From positions 1,426,001 to 1,490,000 of the forward strand of contig NZ_CP040174.1 of assembly GCF_007858535.1 (NCBI RefSeq): 64,000 bases of DNA. The letters are read 5' to 3'. This DNA is from Arthrobacter sp. UKPF54-2. GTDB taxonomy: Bacteria > Actinomycetota > Actinomycetes > Actinomycetales > Micrococcaceae. A program made the position numbers and the translations under genes. Of the stretch, positions 35,657 to 46,148 are shown one piece after another (position 1 is the first letter of the stretch; each line of letters opens with the position of its first letter). The notes below the pieces were generated by a model. That model made no database searches and was not told the DNA's origin. It was given only the letters and a program-made list of their open reading frames with translations.

Positions 35657-36208
35657 TCAGCCCTGGCGGATGCCGTATTCGAGGATCATGTTGCCCTTGC
35701 TGGTCTGCTGGGACGACTGCAGCTCGAGCCGGGTCAGGGGGTCGCCGTCGTTGAACAGCCGCCGGCCGCTGCCGGCAATCACCGGATGGACGATCAGCAT
35801 CAGGCTGTCGAGCAGTCCGGCGAACAGCAACTGGCGGACCAGGGAGATGCTGCTGAAGACGCCGATGTCGCCGCCGTCGCCGTTCTTCAGGTCCGCCACG
35901 AAGTCCTCCAGCGGCCGGTCGATCAGCCGGGAGTTTTGCCACTCCAGCTCGCCGGTCAGGGTCCGGGAGGCCACGAATTTGGGCAGCGGATTGATGAAGC
36001 CGCCGAAGTCGGCGTCGGCTTCGGCGTTCGGCCAGTACTGGGCCCACTGCTGGTAGCCGACGCGGCCCAGGATCCCGGCGTCGATCCGGCCCATCATCTC
36101 GCCCATCCCCGCTCCCAGCTCCGCGTCGAAGCTGTCGAACTGCCACAGGAACGGGTCTTCCACCACACCGTCCACGGAACTGAACAGGCCGGCCGTCACC
36201 TTGCGCAT
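35657..36208 (-). CDS. Dihydrofolate reductase-like (RibD C-terminal) protein
   Basis: A 183-residue protein with the RibD_C/DHFR fold: MRKVTAGLFSSVDGVVEDP at the N-terminus, GILGRVGYQQWAQYWP, and the C-terminal strand VHPVIAGSGRRLFNDGD. Relatives are NADPH-dependent reductases of unknown substrate; it is not the housekeeping folate enzyme. It forms a single-gene unit. Confidence 0.82.
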   Translation of the reverse strand: MRKVTAGLFSSVDGVVEDPFLWQFDSFDAELGAGMGEMMGRIDAGILGRVGYQQWAQYWPNAEADADFGGFINPLPKFVASRTLTGELEWQNSRLIDRPLEDFVADLKNGDGGDIGVFSSISLVRQLLFAGLLDSLMLIVHPVIAGSGRRLFNDGDPLTRLELQSSQQTSKGNMILEYGIRQG

Positions 36209-36284
36209 ACTTTCTCCTCACCGTTGGGTACTTGACTGCACCCTAGCGGCAGTCGGGATGACGGGGAAAGGGCCGCAGGAAGAT

Positions 36285-36317
36285 GCTCCGGACCGCGGCG
36301 CCGCCGGGGTCCGGAGC
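36285..36317 (-). terminator. Hairpin downstream of the PepSY-like gene
   Basis: GCTCCGGACC (36285-36294) and GGTCCGGAGC (36308-36317) form a perfect 10-bp stem with a 13-nt G/C loop; GGAAAG and CTTTCC further out extend the dyad. It is 20 bp past the stop of the secreted protein gene, so it probably terminates it. Confidence 0.5.
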
Positions 36318-36337
36318 CTTTCCGAGCGGGGTGCGGG

Positions 36338-36799
36338 TCAGCCGTTGGCCGCGGACCCGTCCGAATCCGCGTCGCCGGGGCCGCCGTGCCCGCCCGGGCC
36401 CTGGCCCTCCTGGGTGCCGGTCACGGCGAAGTTGTCATCCAGCAGCACGGTGGCACGCGTGCCGTCGGCCTTGGTGATGTGCGCTTCGTACGTCGCGCCG
36501 TCGGCGTCGGTCTCCATCCGCTCGATCGTCGCACCGGGCTGGTCTGCCTTCACCGCCGCTTCGACCTTCGCGGCGGTGTCACCGGTGAGGATCTCCTCCG
36601 TTTTGCCGTTGGCCTGGTGCGGACCGTGCGCGGCCGCGCCGCTCCCCGCCGTTCCGCTGCCGGTGGCTGCGGTTGTGCTTGACGACGTCGTCCCGGCCGC
36701 GTCGTCGGCCATCGCCGGGAGGGCCGAGACGCCGATCGCGCCGCCGCCGATGACCGCTGCAAGCATGAGTGCCGCTGTGCCTTTGTTGATCTTTGCCAT
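36338..36799 (-). CDS. Secreted PepSY-like protein
   Basis: A 153-residue protein. ATG at 36799 (MAKINKGTAALMLAAVIGG) has AGGAGCAGC upstream, and the signal peptide ends near ALPAMA. A Ser/Thr/Ala-rich linker follows, then one PepSY-like domain (TAAKVEAAVKADQPGATIER, then TYEAHITKADGTRATVLLD). The tail is Gly/Asp-rich. PepSY domains are thought to inhibit peptidases or sense the envelope; no partner is encoded adjacent. Confidence 0.8.
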   Translation of the reverse strand: MAKINKGTAALMLAAVIGGGAIGVSALPAMADDAAGTTSSSTTAATGSGTAGSGAAAHGPHQANGKTEEILTGDTAAKVEAAVKADQPGATIERMETDADGATYEAHITKADGTRATVLLDDNFAVTGTQEGQGPGGHGGPGDADSDGSAANG

Positions 36800-37028
36800 G
36801 GTGCTGCTCCTTCGCTGGGGTCCGGGATTCCGGGCCGGCCGACGTTTGCGGCTGTAACCAGAGTGGTACGCGCAGATTTGGCAGGACTTTGGCGGCACTG
36901 TAGCGCCGCTGTGAAGGCAGCGGAGCCGGCACGGCTCCGCCCGCGCGCGTGGAGACAACCAGGGCGCTGGACGTTACGATGCTCTCAATCGTGCGGCATC
37001 AGTGCGGCAGCCAGGCTTGGGGGAGTCG

Positions 37029-37760
37029 ATGGACAGGATCGTCGGAACGATGGTTGCCGGAGCCTTACTGCTTACCGCGTCGTCCTGCGCGCTGCCCGGG
37101 GCCGGACCGCCGTCGTCGTCCGCACCGCCACTGTCCGCTACGCCCCCATCTACCACGCCCCGGTCCGTGCCGGCCGTGAGCTCGGCGGGCCCGTCCGCCG
37201 TGCCCGGGCTTCGGTTCGCCAACCCCGACTACTACGCCATGCCCGGCCAGACAGTCACTTTCAGCGTCTCCGCATCGCTGCCCCGCGGGGTCAACATTGC
37301 GCAGTACGAATGGGATTTCGACGGCAACGGGGTCGTTGACCAGGTGGGGCCGATCCCGGTGGCGACCCACAGCTATCCCGCCCTGTTCGAGGGCACTGCG
37401 ACGGTGCGGATCACCCATGCCACCGGGGGACTGTCGACGGCCTCGACGGGCGTCCACATCGGCCGCGGCCCCAGGGACGGGCTGCCCGTCGCCCCCGTCA
37501 ACGTAACCGTGGCGGTGACCGCCCATTCCAACGGCATCAGCACCGTGCAGATAACCTGGGAACCGGGCGGCCCGGAGCCCTACCGGTGGGCCCTCACCGT
37601 GGACGGCATCCCCGCGGGCATGGTGGAGGGCGCGGCGCGGTCAGCGACCATCACGGACGTGCACCGGGCCAGGGACGTAAGGATCGGGGTTGTGGGTTTC
37701 ACCCAGAACCAGGGCATGGGGGACCCGGCCGCGGTGACGCTTCCCGCACTTTCCTACTAG
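37029..37760 (+). CDS. Secreted, possibly lipid-anchored PKD-like domain protein
   Basis: A 243-residue protein. The signal sequence (MVAGALLLTASSCALPG) ends in a weak lipobox ASSC, followed by a Ser/Pro/Thr linker. A PKD-like Ig fold is visible at about residues 80-145 (YEWDFDGNGVVDQVGP, THSYPALFEGTATVRI), and a second beta-rich segment follows to the end. ATG at 37029 follows GGGGGAG. The function is unknown; surface binding is the usual role of PKD folds. Confidence 0.75.
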   Translation: MDRIVGTMVAGALLLTASSCALPGAGPPSSSAPPLSATPPSTTPRSVPAVSSAGPSAVPGLRFANPDYYAMPGQTVTFSVSASLPRGVNIAQYEWDFDGNGVVDQVGPIPVATHSYPALFEGTATVRITHATGGLSTASTGVHIGRGPRDGLPVAPVNVTVAVTAHSNGISTVQITWEPGGPEPYRWALTVDGIPAGMVEGAARSATITDVHRARDVRIGVVGFTQNQGMGDPAAVTLPALSY

Positions 37761-37785
37761 GCTCCCGCTCCACGCCCGCAGGGTC

Positions 37786-38601
37786 TCAGGCCCGGGCGAT
37801 CACCTCGCCGTTCGGGATCAGGAACCAGCCGTCGTCCGTGGAGCCCCAGCGGTGCCAGCCCGCGGAGATCCGGGCGAGGTCCGCGGCGGTGGCGAACCCG
37901 TACTCGAGCGCCTGGTCTGCGAACGCCGAATGCAGCACCCGCTCGCCCCACACCCGGGCCTGCCAGCGGCGCTGCTGGCCGGTCGCGTAGAGCCAGTTGC
38001 TGCTCGACGGCGCGACGTCGGTGAACCCGGCGGCCTGCGCCCAGGACACGAGCCGCCGCCCGGCGTCGGGCTCGGCACCGTTCCGGCGCGCGATGCGCTG
38101 GTAGAGCTCCATCCACTCATCCAGTTCGGGGACGGCGGGGTACCAGCTCATGCCGTGGAAGTCGGCGTCGCGCACCGCCACGATTCCGCCGGCCTTGGCG
38201 ACCCGGCGCATCTCCCGGAGGGCGGCCACCGGATCGGTGAGGTGCTGCAGTACCTGGTGGGCGTGGACGACGTCGAACGTCTCGTCCCCGAAGCCAAGGT
38301 CGTAGATGTTGCCGGCGACGAACTCGACGCTCTGTACGCCGCGCTCGGCCGCGAGGGCAGCGGCATGGCCGATCACCTCGGTGGAGCGGTCCAGCCCGGT
38401 GACTTTCCCGGCGGACACAAGCCCGGCGAAATCGCACGTGATGCTGCCGGGTCCGCAGCCGACGTCGAGCACCGACACCCCCGGGGCGAGGTGCGGAAGG
38501 ACGAACGCCGCTGAGTTCTCCGCCGTGCGGGAAGCGTGGGCGCGGACCACGGATTCGTGGTGGCCGTGGGTGTAGACGTCGTCGGGCTGCTGGGCGCTCA
38601 T
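37786..38601 (-). CDS. Class I SAM-dependent methyltransferase (UbiE-like)
   Basis: A 271-residue enzyme. Motif I LDVGCGPGSITCDFA is near residue 44, the acidic end of strand two in GLDRSTEVIG, and the post-motif DVVHAHQVLQHLTDPVAAL. The substrate is unknown. It is a single gene next to, but separated from, the marR-mmpL pair. Confidence 0.85.
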   Translation of the reverse strand: MSAQQPDDVYTHGHHESVVRAHASRTAENSAAFVLPHLAPGVSVLDVGCGPGSITCDFAGLVSAGKVTGLDRSTEVIGHAAALAAERGVQSVEFVAGNIYDLGFGDETFDVVHAHQVLQHLTDPVAALREMRRVAKAGGIVAVRDADFHGMSWYPAVPELDEWMELYQRIARRNGAEPDAGRRLVSWAQAAGFTDVAPSSSNWLYATGQQRRWQARVWGERVLHSAFADQALEYGFATAADLARISAGWHRWGSTDDGWFLIPNGEVIARA

Positions 38602-38630
38602 AAGGAAACGCTACGCCGACCGCGGCCGGA

Positions 38631-39122
38631 TTAGGGGCCGGTGGCGGCTTCTTCGCCGGCCTTGACCGTTGCGTCGATCATCGCGTGCATAAACCGGGTG
38701 GCGAGTTCGAGCTCCTCGGGCGTGAAGCCCGCAAGTGCGGCGGCCATGTGCCGGGCGAGCGGCGCGAACATGGCGCCGCCGTCGCGGTAGGCCTTGGGGG
38801 TCATCCGGAGCTGGACCTGGCGGCGGTCCGTGCCCTGCCGTTCCCGGACCACGTGGCCGGACTTGTCGAGCCGGTCGATCAGGGCGGTGGTGGCGGGGGA
38901 AGAGAGGTGGAGCTCCCGGCGCAGCACCCCGGGCGTGACCACCTGGTTCCTGGAGGTGTGCTGCATGATCACGGACAGGGCGTTGAGGTCGGTGCGGTGC
39001 ATGTCATTGCGGGCGCCGGCCGCGTCCGCAAAGCGGTTGGCTTCCAGGCTGAACTCCTGCAACAGGCTGACCAGCGGCGGCGGGCCTGCGGCGTCGGGGC
39101 GTCCCGGCGGTTCAGTTGACAT
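38631..39122 (-). CDS. MarR-family transcriptional regulator of the MMPL transporter
   Basis: A 163-residue winged-helix protein. The recognition region LRRELHLSSPATTALIDRLD is near residue 65, and the wing HVVRERQGTDRRQVQLRMT follows. It is divergent from the MMPL exporter gene, with a strong palindrome between them. The likely role is repression of the exporter until a toxic ligand binds. Confidence 0.85.
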   Translation of the reverse strand: MSTEPPGRPDAAGPPPLVSLLQEFSLEANRFADAAGARNDMHRTDLNALSVIMQHTSRNQVVTPGVLRRELHLSSPATTALIDRLDKSGHVVRERQGTDRRQVQLRMTPKAYRDGGAMFAPLARHMAAALAGFTPEELELATRFMHAMIDATVKAGEEAATGP

Positions 39123-39225
39123 CTCACCCCTCCTGCTCCGCCCCGCGGGGCTTGCGCGGTTTGCGCCATCCGGAGTTTACTCCAGCCCGTCCGCCGGACC
39201 GGCGAAATTATTTCTAGACTGTCAC

Positions 39226-39246
39226 TTATATCCATGATGGAGATAA
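39226..39246. promoter_or_regulatory. MarR operator between marR and mmpL
   Basis: The half-sites TTATATCCAT and ATGGAGATAA flank a central G and match as inverted repeats at 9 of 10 positions. TATGAT at 39249-39254 is a good -10 for mmpL, placing the palindrome over the -35 region. The region is AT-rich compared with its surroundings. Confidence 0.65.
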
Positions 39247-39295
39247 TCTATGATTTACTAAATTCTACTCCGCGTCACCACCCGAGAAGGACACC

Positions 39296-41503
39296 ATGAA
39301 ACACAGCCGGCAAAATCCCCACCGAGTCCCGTTCTGGCTGCGCTGGCTCGTGCCCGCCGTGCTGGTGGTCGCCTGGCTGGCCATCGCTGGCATCGGCGGC
39401 CCCACCTTTGGCCGGCTCAGCGAGGTCTCCTCCAACGACCAGGCCTCATTCCTCCCCGCGGGGGCCGAGGCCACGGAGGCGCAGGATTGGCAGGCCAAGT
39501 TCCGCGACTCCAAGGAGATCCCCGCGGTCATCGTGATCGAGAGCGATTCCGCGTTCACCCCCGCGCAGCTCGGTGAAGCCGCCGCCATCAAGGGCAAGCT
39601 GGAAGAGCTCAAGGCCGGCAGCAGCGTGATCGGGCCGATCCCCTCCAAAGACGCCAAGGCCGTGCAGTTTGTGGTCCCCATTGCCTCCTCGGACGAGGTC
39701 AAGAACGTGATCAAGGAGGTCCGCGACGAGGTCAAGGCCTCGGCGCCGGAGGGCATGCGGACCTTCGTCACCGGCCCGGCGGGCCTCACGGCAGACCTGG
39801 TCAGCGCCTTCGGCGGCATCGACGGCATCCTGCTGCTCGTGGCGCTCGGGGCCGTGTTCGTGATCCTGCTGGTGGTCTACCGGTCCCTGCTGCTGCCGAT
39901 CGCGGTGCTGTTCACCTCGGTTTTCGCGCTCTGCGCCGCCATTCTGCTGGTGTTCGGCATGGCGAAGCTGGGCTGGATCCAGCTCAACGGCCAGAGCCAG
40001 GGCATCCTGTCCATCCTGGTGATCGGCGCCGCGACGGACTACGCGCTGCTCTACGTGGCACGGTTCCGCGAGGCCCTGACGCACACCACCAACCGCACCG
40101 CGGCTGCCCTCACCGCCTGGAAAGCTGCGTGGGAGCCGATCCTGGCCTCCGGCGCCACGGTGATCATTGCGCTGCTCTGCCTGCTATTCTCCGACCTGAA
40201 CTCGAACAAGGCACTGGGCCCGGTGGCGGCCGCTGGCATCCTCTGCTCGCTCTTCGCCGCGCTCACCCTGCTGCCGGCCATGATGGCGCTGCTCGGCCGC
40301 ACCGCGTTCTGGCCGTTCCGGCCCAAGTTGCTCCCCGAGGAGGAGCGCGAGCCTGAATTCGTCACCGGTCTCGAGGGCCAGAGGGGCCTGTGGCGGGCCA
40401 CCGGCACGCTGGTTTCCCGCCGCCCGCGCACTGTCTGGGTGGCCTCGGTACTGCTGCTGGTGGTGGCCGCCGCGGGCGTGCTCCAGCTCAAGGCCAACGG
40501 CGTCCCGCAGACCGCCGTCATCCTCTCCGCCTCCAACGCGGTAGACGGACAGAAGGCCTTGGCCCGCCACTTCGACGCCGGCAGCGGCAGCCCCGCCGTG
40601 ATCGTCACCGACCAGGCCAAGGCCCAGGACGTGCTGGCCAAGACCAAGGACACCGACGGCGTGGGCGACGCCTATCTGGTGGCCGACTCCGGCGCCCCCG
40701 TTATCCCCGGCGCCCCCGGTGCCGCCACCAAACCCGCGGTCCGCGACGGCCGGGTCCTCATCAACGCCACCCTGAACGACGCGGCCGACTCCAACGAGGC
40801 CGAGAACGTCGTCGTCCAACTCCGCACGGAACTCAAGACCATCGACAGCGGCGCGCTCGTCGGCGGGGTAACCGCCACGGCGCTGGATACCAACACCACC
40901 GCCCAGCGCGACCTGGTCACCATCATCCCGGTGGTTCTGGCCGTCATCCTGGTCATCCTGATGCTGCTGCTCCGCTCGATTCTGGCGCCGGTGCTGCTGG
41001 TGGCCTCGGTGGTGCTCTCCTACGGCGCCGCGATGGGCGTCTCCGCCGTCGTGTTCAACCACATCTTCGGCTTCCCCGGGGCGGACGCCACCGTTCCGCT
41101 CTTCGGCTTCGTCTTCCTCGTCGCCCTCGGCGTGGACTACAACATCTTCCTGATGAGCAGGGTCCGCGAGGAGTCCATCAAACACGGCACCCGGCCGGGC
41201 ATCCTGCGCGGCCTCGGCGTCACCGGAGGGGTCATCACCTCGGCCGGCGTGGTGTTGGCGGCGACCTTCGCGGCCCTGGGCGTCATCCCCATCATGTTCC
41301 TGGTGCAGCTTGCCTTCATCGTGGCGTTCGGGGTGTTGCTGGACACCGTCCTGGTCCGCTCCCTACTGGTCCCGGCCCTCGCCTATGACATCGGCCCGCG
41401 GATTTGGTGGCCGGGCAAGCTCGGACGCCCCGACGCGGACGCGGCCGGGCGTGAGCTCCCGGCCGCCCCGGAGCCGGAAACCGCCGAGGCGGGAATCCGC
41501 TAG
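39296..41503 (+). CDS. MMPL/RND-family transporter
   Basis: A 735-residue membrane protein made of two repeated halves. Each half has one helix, a large extracytoplasmic loop, then five or six helices. Seen: AATDYALLYVARFREAL in half one and VALGVDYNIFLMSRVREESI in half two, carrying the Asp-Tyr pairs of the MMPL proton path. The substrate may be a lipid or a hydrophobic drug. Control by the divergent MarR protein suggests a detoxification pump. Confidence 0.9.
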   Translation: MKHSRQNPHRVPFWLRWLVPAVLVVAWLAIAGIGGPTFGRLSEVSSNDQASFLPAGAEATEAQDWQAKFRDSKEIPAVIVIESDSAFTPAQLGEAAAIKGKLEELKAGSSVIGPIPSKDAKAVQFVVPIASSDEVKNVIKEVRDEVKASAPEGMRTFVTGPAGLTADLVSAFGGIDGILLLVALGAVFVILLVVYRSLLLPIAVLFTSVFALCAAILLVFGMAKLGWIQLNGQSQGILSILVIGAATDYALLYVARFREALTHTTNRTAAALTAWKAAWEPILASGATVIIALLCLLFSDLNSNKALGPVAAAGILCSLFAALTLLPAMMALLGRTAFWPFRPKLLPEEEREPEFVTGLEGQRGLWRATGTLVSRRPRTVWVASVLLLVVAAAGVLQLKANGVPQTAVILSASNAVDGQKALARHFDAGSGSPAVIVTDQAKAQDVLAKTKDTDGVGDAYLVADSGAPVIPGAPGAATKPAVRDGRVLINATLNDAADSNEAENVVVQLRTELKTIDSGALVGGVTATALDTNTTAQRDLVTIIPVVLAVILVILMLLLRSILAPVLLVASVVLSYGAAMGVSAVVFNHIFGFPGADATVPLFGFVFLVALGVDYNIFLMSRVREESIKHGTRPGILRGLGVTGGVITSAGVVLAATFAALGVIPIMFLVQLAFIVAFGVLLDTVLVRSLLVPALAYDIGPRIWWPGKLGRPDADAAGRELPAAPEPETAEAGIR

Positions 41504-41555
41504 CCGAATCCCCGCCAGCCGAAACCGCCCGCGGCACCCTCCGCCGCAGCCGCCG

Positions 41556-42518
41556 TCACCGTCCCTGGTTCCCCCACCAGGCCACGGTTGCGGCGGCTGC
41601 TTGCGCAAGTGGCGTCGGCTGCAGGCCCAGCGCCGCCTCACTTGCCTGCGAGTCCATCACGAAGGGGTACTCGAACTGGTACAGGGTTTCGGCCAGTTCC
41701 CGGGTGCCGGGAGAGACTGCCCCCAAGGCCCGCAGCGCCCAGCCCGGGACACCCGCCACCCGGGGGCCCCGCATCCCGGCAGCGGCGGCGAATGCTGCGG
41801 CCATCGCGCGCTGGCTCGCCGCGGGTCCGGTGGGCGCATGCCACACCCGGTTCCACAGCGAAGGATCCTGTGCCGCCCTGATCATGGCGGCGGCCAGATC
41901 CGGCACATAGGTGAACGAGTGCGGTTGGTCCGCGCTGCCGACCACCAGCAGGCGCCTGCCTGCCAGCACCGGCTTCAGCATGCGCTCGCCGGCGTGCGCG
42001 CCGAGCACCCGGGGACCAAAGAAGTCGCTGGCCACCACGCTGACGGTGTCCGTGGCGGACGCGGCCCGCGCCCTGAGCAGTGCGGTGCGGATCCCGCGCT
42101 TGCCGCCGCGGGCCTCTCGCGGACTGTCTTCGCGCATCGTCCGGGCAGGTTCGCTGTAGGAGTACAGGCTCTCGGGGAAGACGACGACGGCTCCGGCTTC
42201 GGCTGCCGCCGCCAGCACCGTCTGCTCCGCGCCCGGAAGCTCGGCTGCCCAGGCGTTGGCCGTGTACTGCGAACCGTGGATGCAGTGGAAGACGGCTCTG
42301 GCGTCCCTGAACAGCTCGCCCAGCCGCGCCGGGCTGGAGACGTCTACGGCGATTCGCTCGACGCGCGGATGGATCGGCCCGCTGCCGGAGCGGGTGAGCA
42401 CCCGCACCCGGTGGCCGGCCGCGGCAAGTTGCTCGGCAACCGTCCAGCCGACCGGACCGGCGCCGGTGACGACAAACATTGCAGGGCCCGGGACGCCGGG
42501 GAAGCCGGAGGGGGACAT
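41556..42518 (-). CDS. NAD(P)-dependent epimerase/dehydratase-family (extended SDR) protein
   Basis: A 320-residue Rossmann protein. The nucleotide motif VVTGAGPVGWTVAEQLAAAG is near residue 15. A Tyr occurs in ESLYSYSEP where the SDR catalytic Tyr is expected, but the partner Lys is not evident, so activity may be atypical. The C-terminal part resembles sugar-nucleotide epimerases. It is transcribed divergently from a TetR regulator that shares its promoter region. Confidence 0.8.
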   Translation of the reverse strand: MSPSGFPGVPGPAMFVVTGAGPVGWTVAEQLAAAGHRVRVLTRSGSGPIHPRVERIAVDVSSPARLGELFRDARAVFHCIHGSQYTANAWAAELPGAEQTVLAAAAEAGAVVVFPESLYSYSEPARTMREDSPREARGGKRGIRTALLRARAASATDTVSVVASDFFGPRVLGAHAGERMLKPVLAGRRLLVVGSADQPHSFTYVPDLAAAMIRAAQDPSLWNRVWHAPTGPAASQRAMAAAFAAAAGMRGPRVAGVPGWALRALGAVSPGTRELAETLYQFEYPFVMDSQASEAALGLQPTPLAQAAAATVAWWGNQGR

Positions 42519-42548
42519 GGTCTTCTCACTTTCGCTGCTACGGTCATT

Positions 42549-42609
42549 GAGAGCAGTGCTCTCTCAGTCAGAATGCGGCGAGTTAGGGCAAAAGTCAAGA
42601 GCAGTGCTC
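42549..42609. promoter_or_regulatory. Two TetR operator palindromes
   Basis: GAGAGCAGTGCTCTC at 42549-42563 is a perfect odd palindrome, and GAGCAGTGCTC at 42599-42609 repeats its core. The centres are 48 bp apart, between the divergent epimerase and tetR genes. A third half-site, ACTGCTC, lies at 42622-42628. They are the obvious binding sites for the TetR protein and suggest autoregulation plus control of the epimerase. Confidence 0.7.
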
Positions 42610-42650
42610 ACATTTGTTGACACTGCTCCGGGCTGTGGAATGCTGGAGGC

Positions 42651-43394
42651 ATGCCGCAGACTGCCTCCGCTCCGCCCGTCGAGCCCTCCATCACGCCCTC
42701 CACGCCGCGCGCGCGGGCCCGGGAGCGGACCATCCAGGACATCGTGCGCATCGGCCGGGAGCATCTGGCCCTGCACGGCGCCGCCGCGCTGTCCCTGCGC
42801 GCCGTCGCCAGGGAGCTCGGCGTCGTTTCGTCAGCCGTGTACCGGTATGTCGAGAGCCGCGAGGAACTGCTGACCCTGCTGCTGGTCGATGCCTACAACG
42901 AGCTGGGGGATGCGGTGGACGCCGCCGTGGGGGCTCGCCCGGAGGGCGATTTCGAGGGGAGGTTCGAGGCGCTAGGAGGGGCGGTTCGGGCCTGGGCGGT
43001 GGCGCAGCCGGCCAGCTACGCGCTGCTCTTCGGCAGTCCGGTACCCGGCTACCAGGCTCCGTCGGAGCGGACCATGGTGCCGGGGACGAGGGTCATCAAC
43101 TCCCTCATGACACTGCTTGACGGCGCCTACCGCTCCGGCCTGCTGGCGGTGCCCGACGACCGGGCCGCCGTCGTGCCGGCGCTTGCCGCTGACCTGGAGC
43201 GGATCCGCAGCGAGGCCGGACTGGAAGTGCCGGACGAGCTGCTGGCGCGTGGTGCCTTGGTCTGGACCTCGCTGTTCGGCGCCATCAGTTTCGAAGTGTT
43301 CGGCCAGTACGGCGCAGACACCTTCGCGGCCCGGGATGAGCTGTTCGCGCATCATCTTGCCGTCCTCGCCGGGATTGCCGGGCTGCGATCCTAG
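42651..43394 (+). CDS. TetR-family transcriptional regulator (WHG C-terminal domain)
   Basis: A 247-residue regulator. The N-terminal HTH is ARELGVVSSAVYRYVESREE near residue 60. The C-terminal domain (AWAVAQPASYALLFGSPVPG, then LVWTSLFGAISFEVFG) is the WHG type common in actinobacterial regulators of this family. It is divergent from the epimerase gene, with duplicated operators in between. Confidence 0.87.
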   Translation: MPQTASAPPVEPSITPSTPRARARERTIQDIVRIGREHLALHGAAALSLRAVARELGVVSSAVYRYVESREELLTLLLVDAYNELGDAVDAAVGARPEGDFEGRFEALGGAVRAWAVAQPASYALLFGSPVPGYQAPSERTMVPGTRVINSLMTLLDGAYRSGLLAVPDDRAAVVPALAADLERIRSEAGLEVPDELLARGALVWTSLFGAISFEVFGQYGADTFAARDELFAHHLAVLAGIAGLRS

Positions 43395-43510
43395 GTGTAC
43401 GTCCGCGCCGGGCTGCGCGTCGGCGCGGACCCCTGTTGCCTCCCGGTGGTGCTCGATAGACTGCGACTGCGCCAACGCCGGCGCCCACCGCCTGCAGGAG
43501 GGATCCACAC

Positions 43511-43957
43511 ATGTCTGAAAACAGTGAGTTTGATCGAACGGCAGCACAGCAGCGCCCCGGCGCCGCCCCGGTCCCGGCTGCCGCCGAGCCCGCAGCCGAC
43601 GCCGACGCCGGCCAGTACGTTGAGGGCGACTACGGCAAAGCGGGCGTTGCGGGCGAGAACCCGGCAGACGCGCCCGAGGGCGAATACCCGGAGGGTGACT
43701 ACGGCAAGGCGGGGGTGGCCAGCGGCACGCGCGTAGGCGACGAAGCGGGCGACTACCCCGAGGGTGACTATGGGCGCGCCGGCGCAACCGGACCGGACAC
43801 CGTCGTCGGCGAGGAAGGCGAGTACCCCGAAGGCGATTACGGCACGGCGGGCGCCGCCGGTCCTCGGCGTGCAGGGCACCGGGCCGAGGGTGCCGCGGAG
43901 GAACCGGCGGGGCGCGACGGCGCAGTCAGGGACGACGCGGGCCGCGAGGACACCTAG
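43511..43957 (+). CDS. Acidic 23-residue-repeat protein of unknown function
   Basis: A 148-residue hydrophilic protein starting behind GGAGGG. The middle consists of four tandem repeats with a strict 23-residue period, beginning at residues 34, 57, 80 and 103. Each opens with G-[QED]-Y-[VP]-EGDYG-[KRT]-AG, while the linkers between differ. The flanks are Ala/Pro- and Gly/Asp/Glu-rich. There is no signal peptide and no membrane segment. It probably is disordered or forms a repeat scaffold. I recognise no family function. Confidence 0.75.
   Translation: MSENSEFDRTAAQQRPGAAPVPAAAEPAADADAGQYVEGDYGKAGVAGENPADAPEGEYPEGDYGKAGVASGTRVGDEAGDYPEGDYGRAGATGPDTVVGEEGEYPEGDYGTAGAAGPRRAGHRAEGAAEEPAGRDGAVRDDAGREDT
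43610..43858 (+). repeat. 69-bp in-frame tandem repeat
   Basis: Four coding repeats spaced by exactly 69 bp encode the EGDYG units of the acidic protein. The conserved core covers about 13 codons per unit; the remaining ten codons vary, so the repeat is old rather than a recent slippage product. Confidence 0.75.
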
Positions 43958-44100
43958 GCCGCCCGAACTCACTTCGCTCCTCCACCCGGCGTTCTCGCAC
44001 AGCGAAACCAGCCGCCACGGCGCCTCGTCGCGCCCAAAACCCGCGGAAATTCGGGGCCTTGAGAAGGACTTGGCGCGCCCGAATCGCCCCTGCGCCCAGA

Positions 44101-46146
<2,046 letters not shown>

Positions 46147-46148
46147 TC

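Noticed and set aside
43391..43972. A 193-codon minus-strand frame with hydrophobic repeats
   Set aside because: It mirrors the 69-bp repeat of the acidic protein on the opposite strand. The plus-strand gene has a ribosome site and a conserved repeat core.
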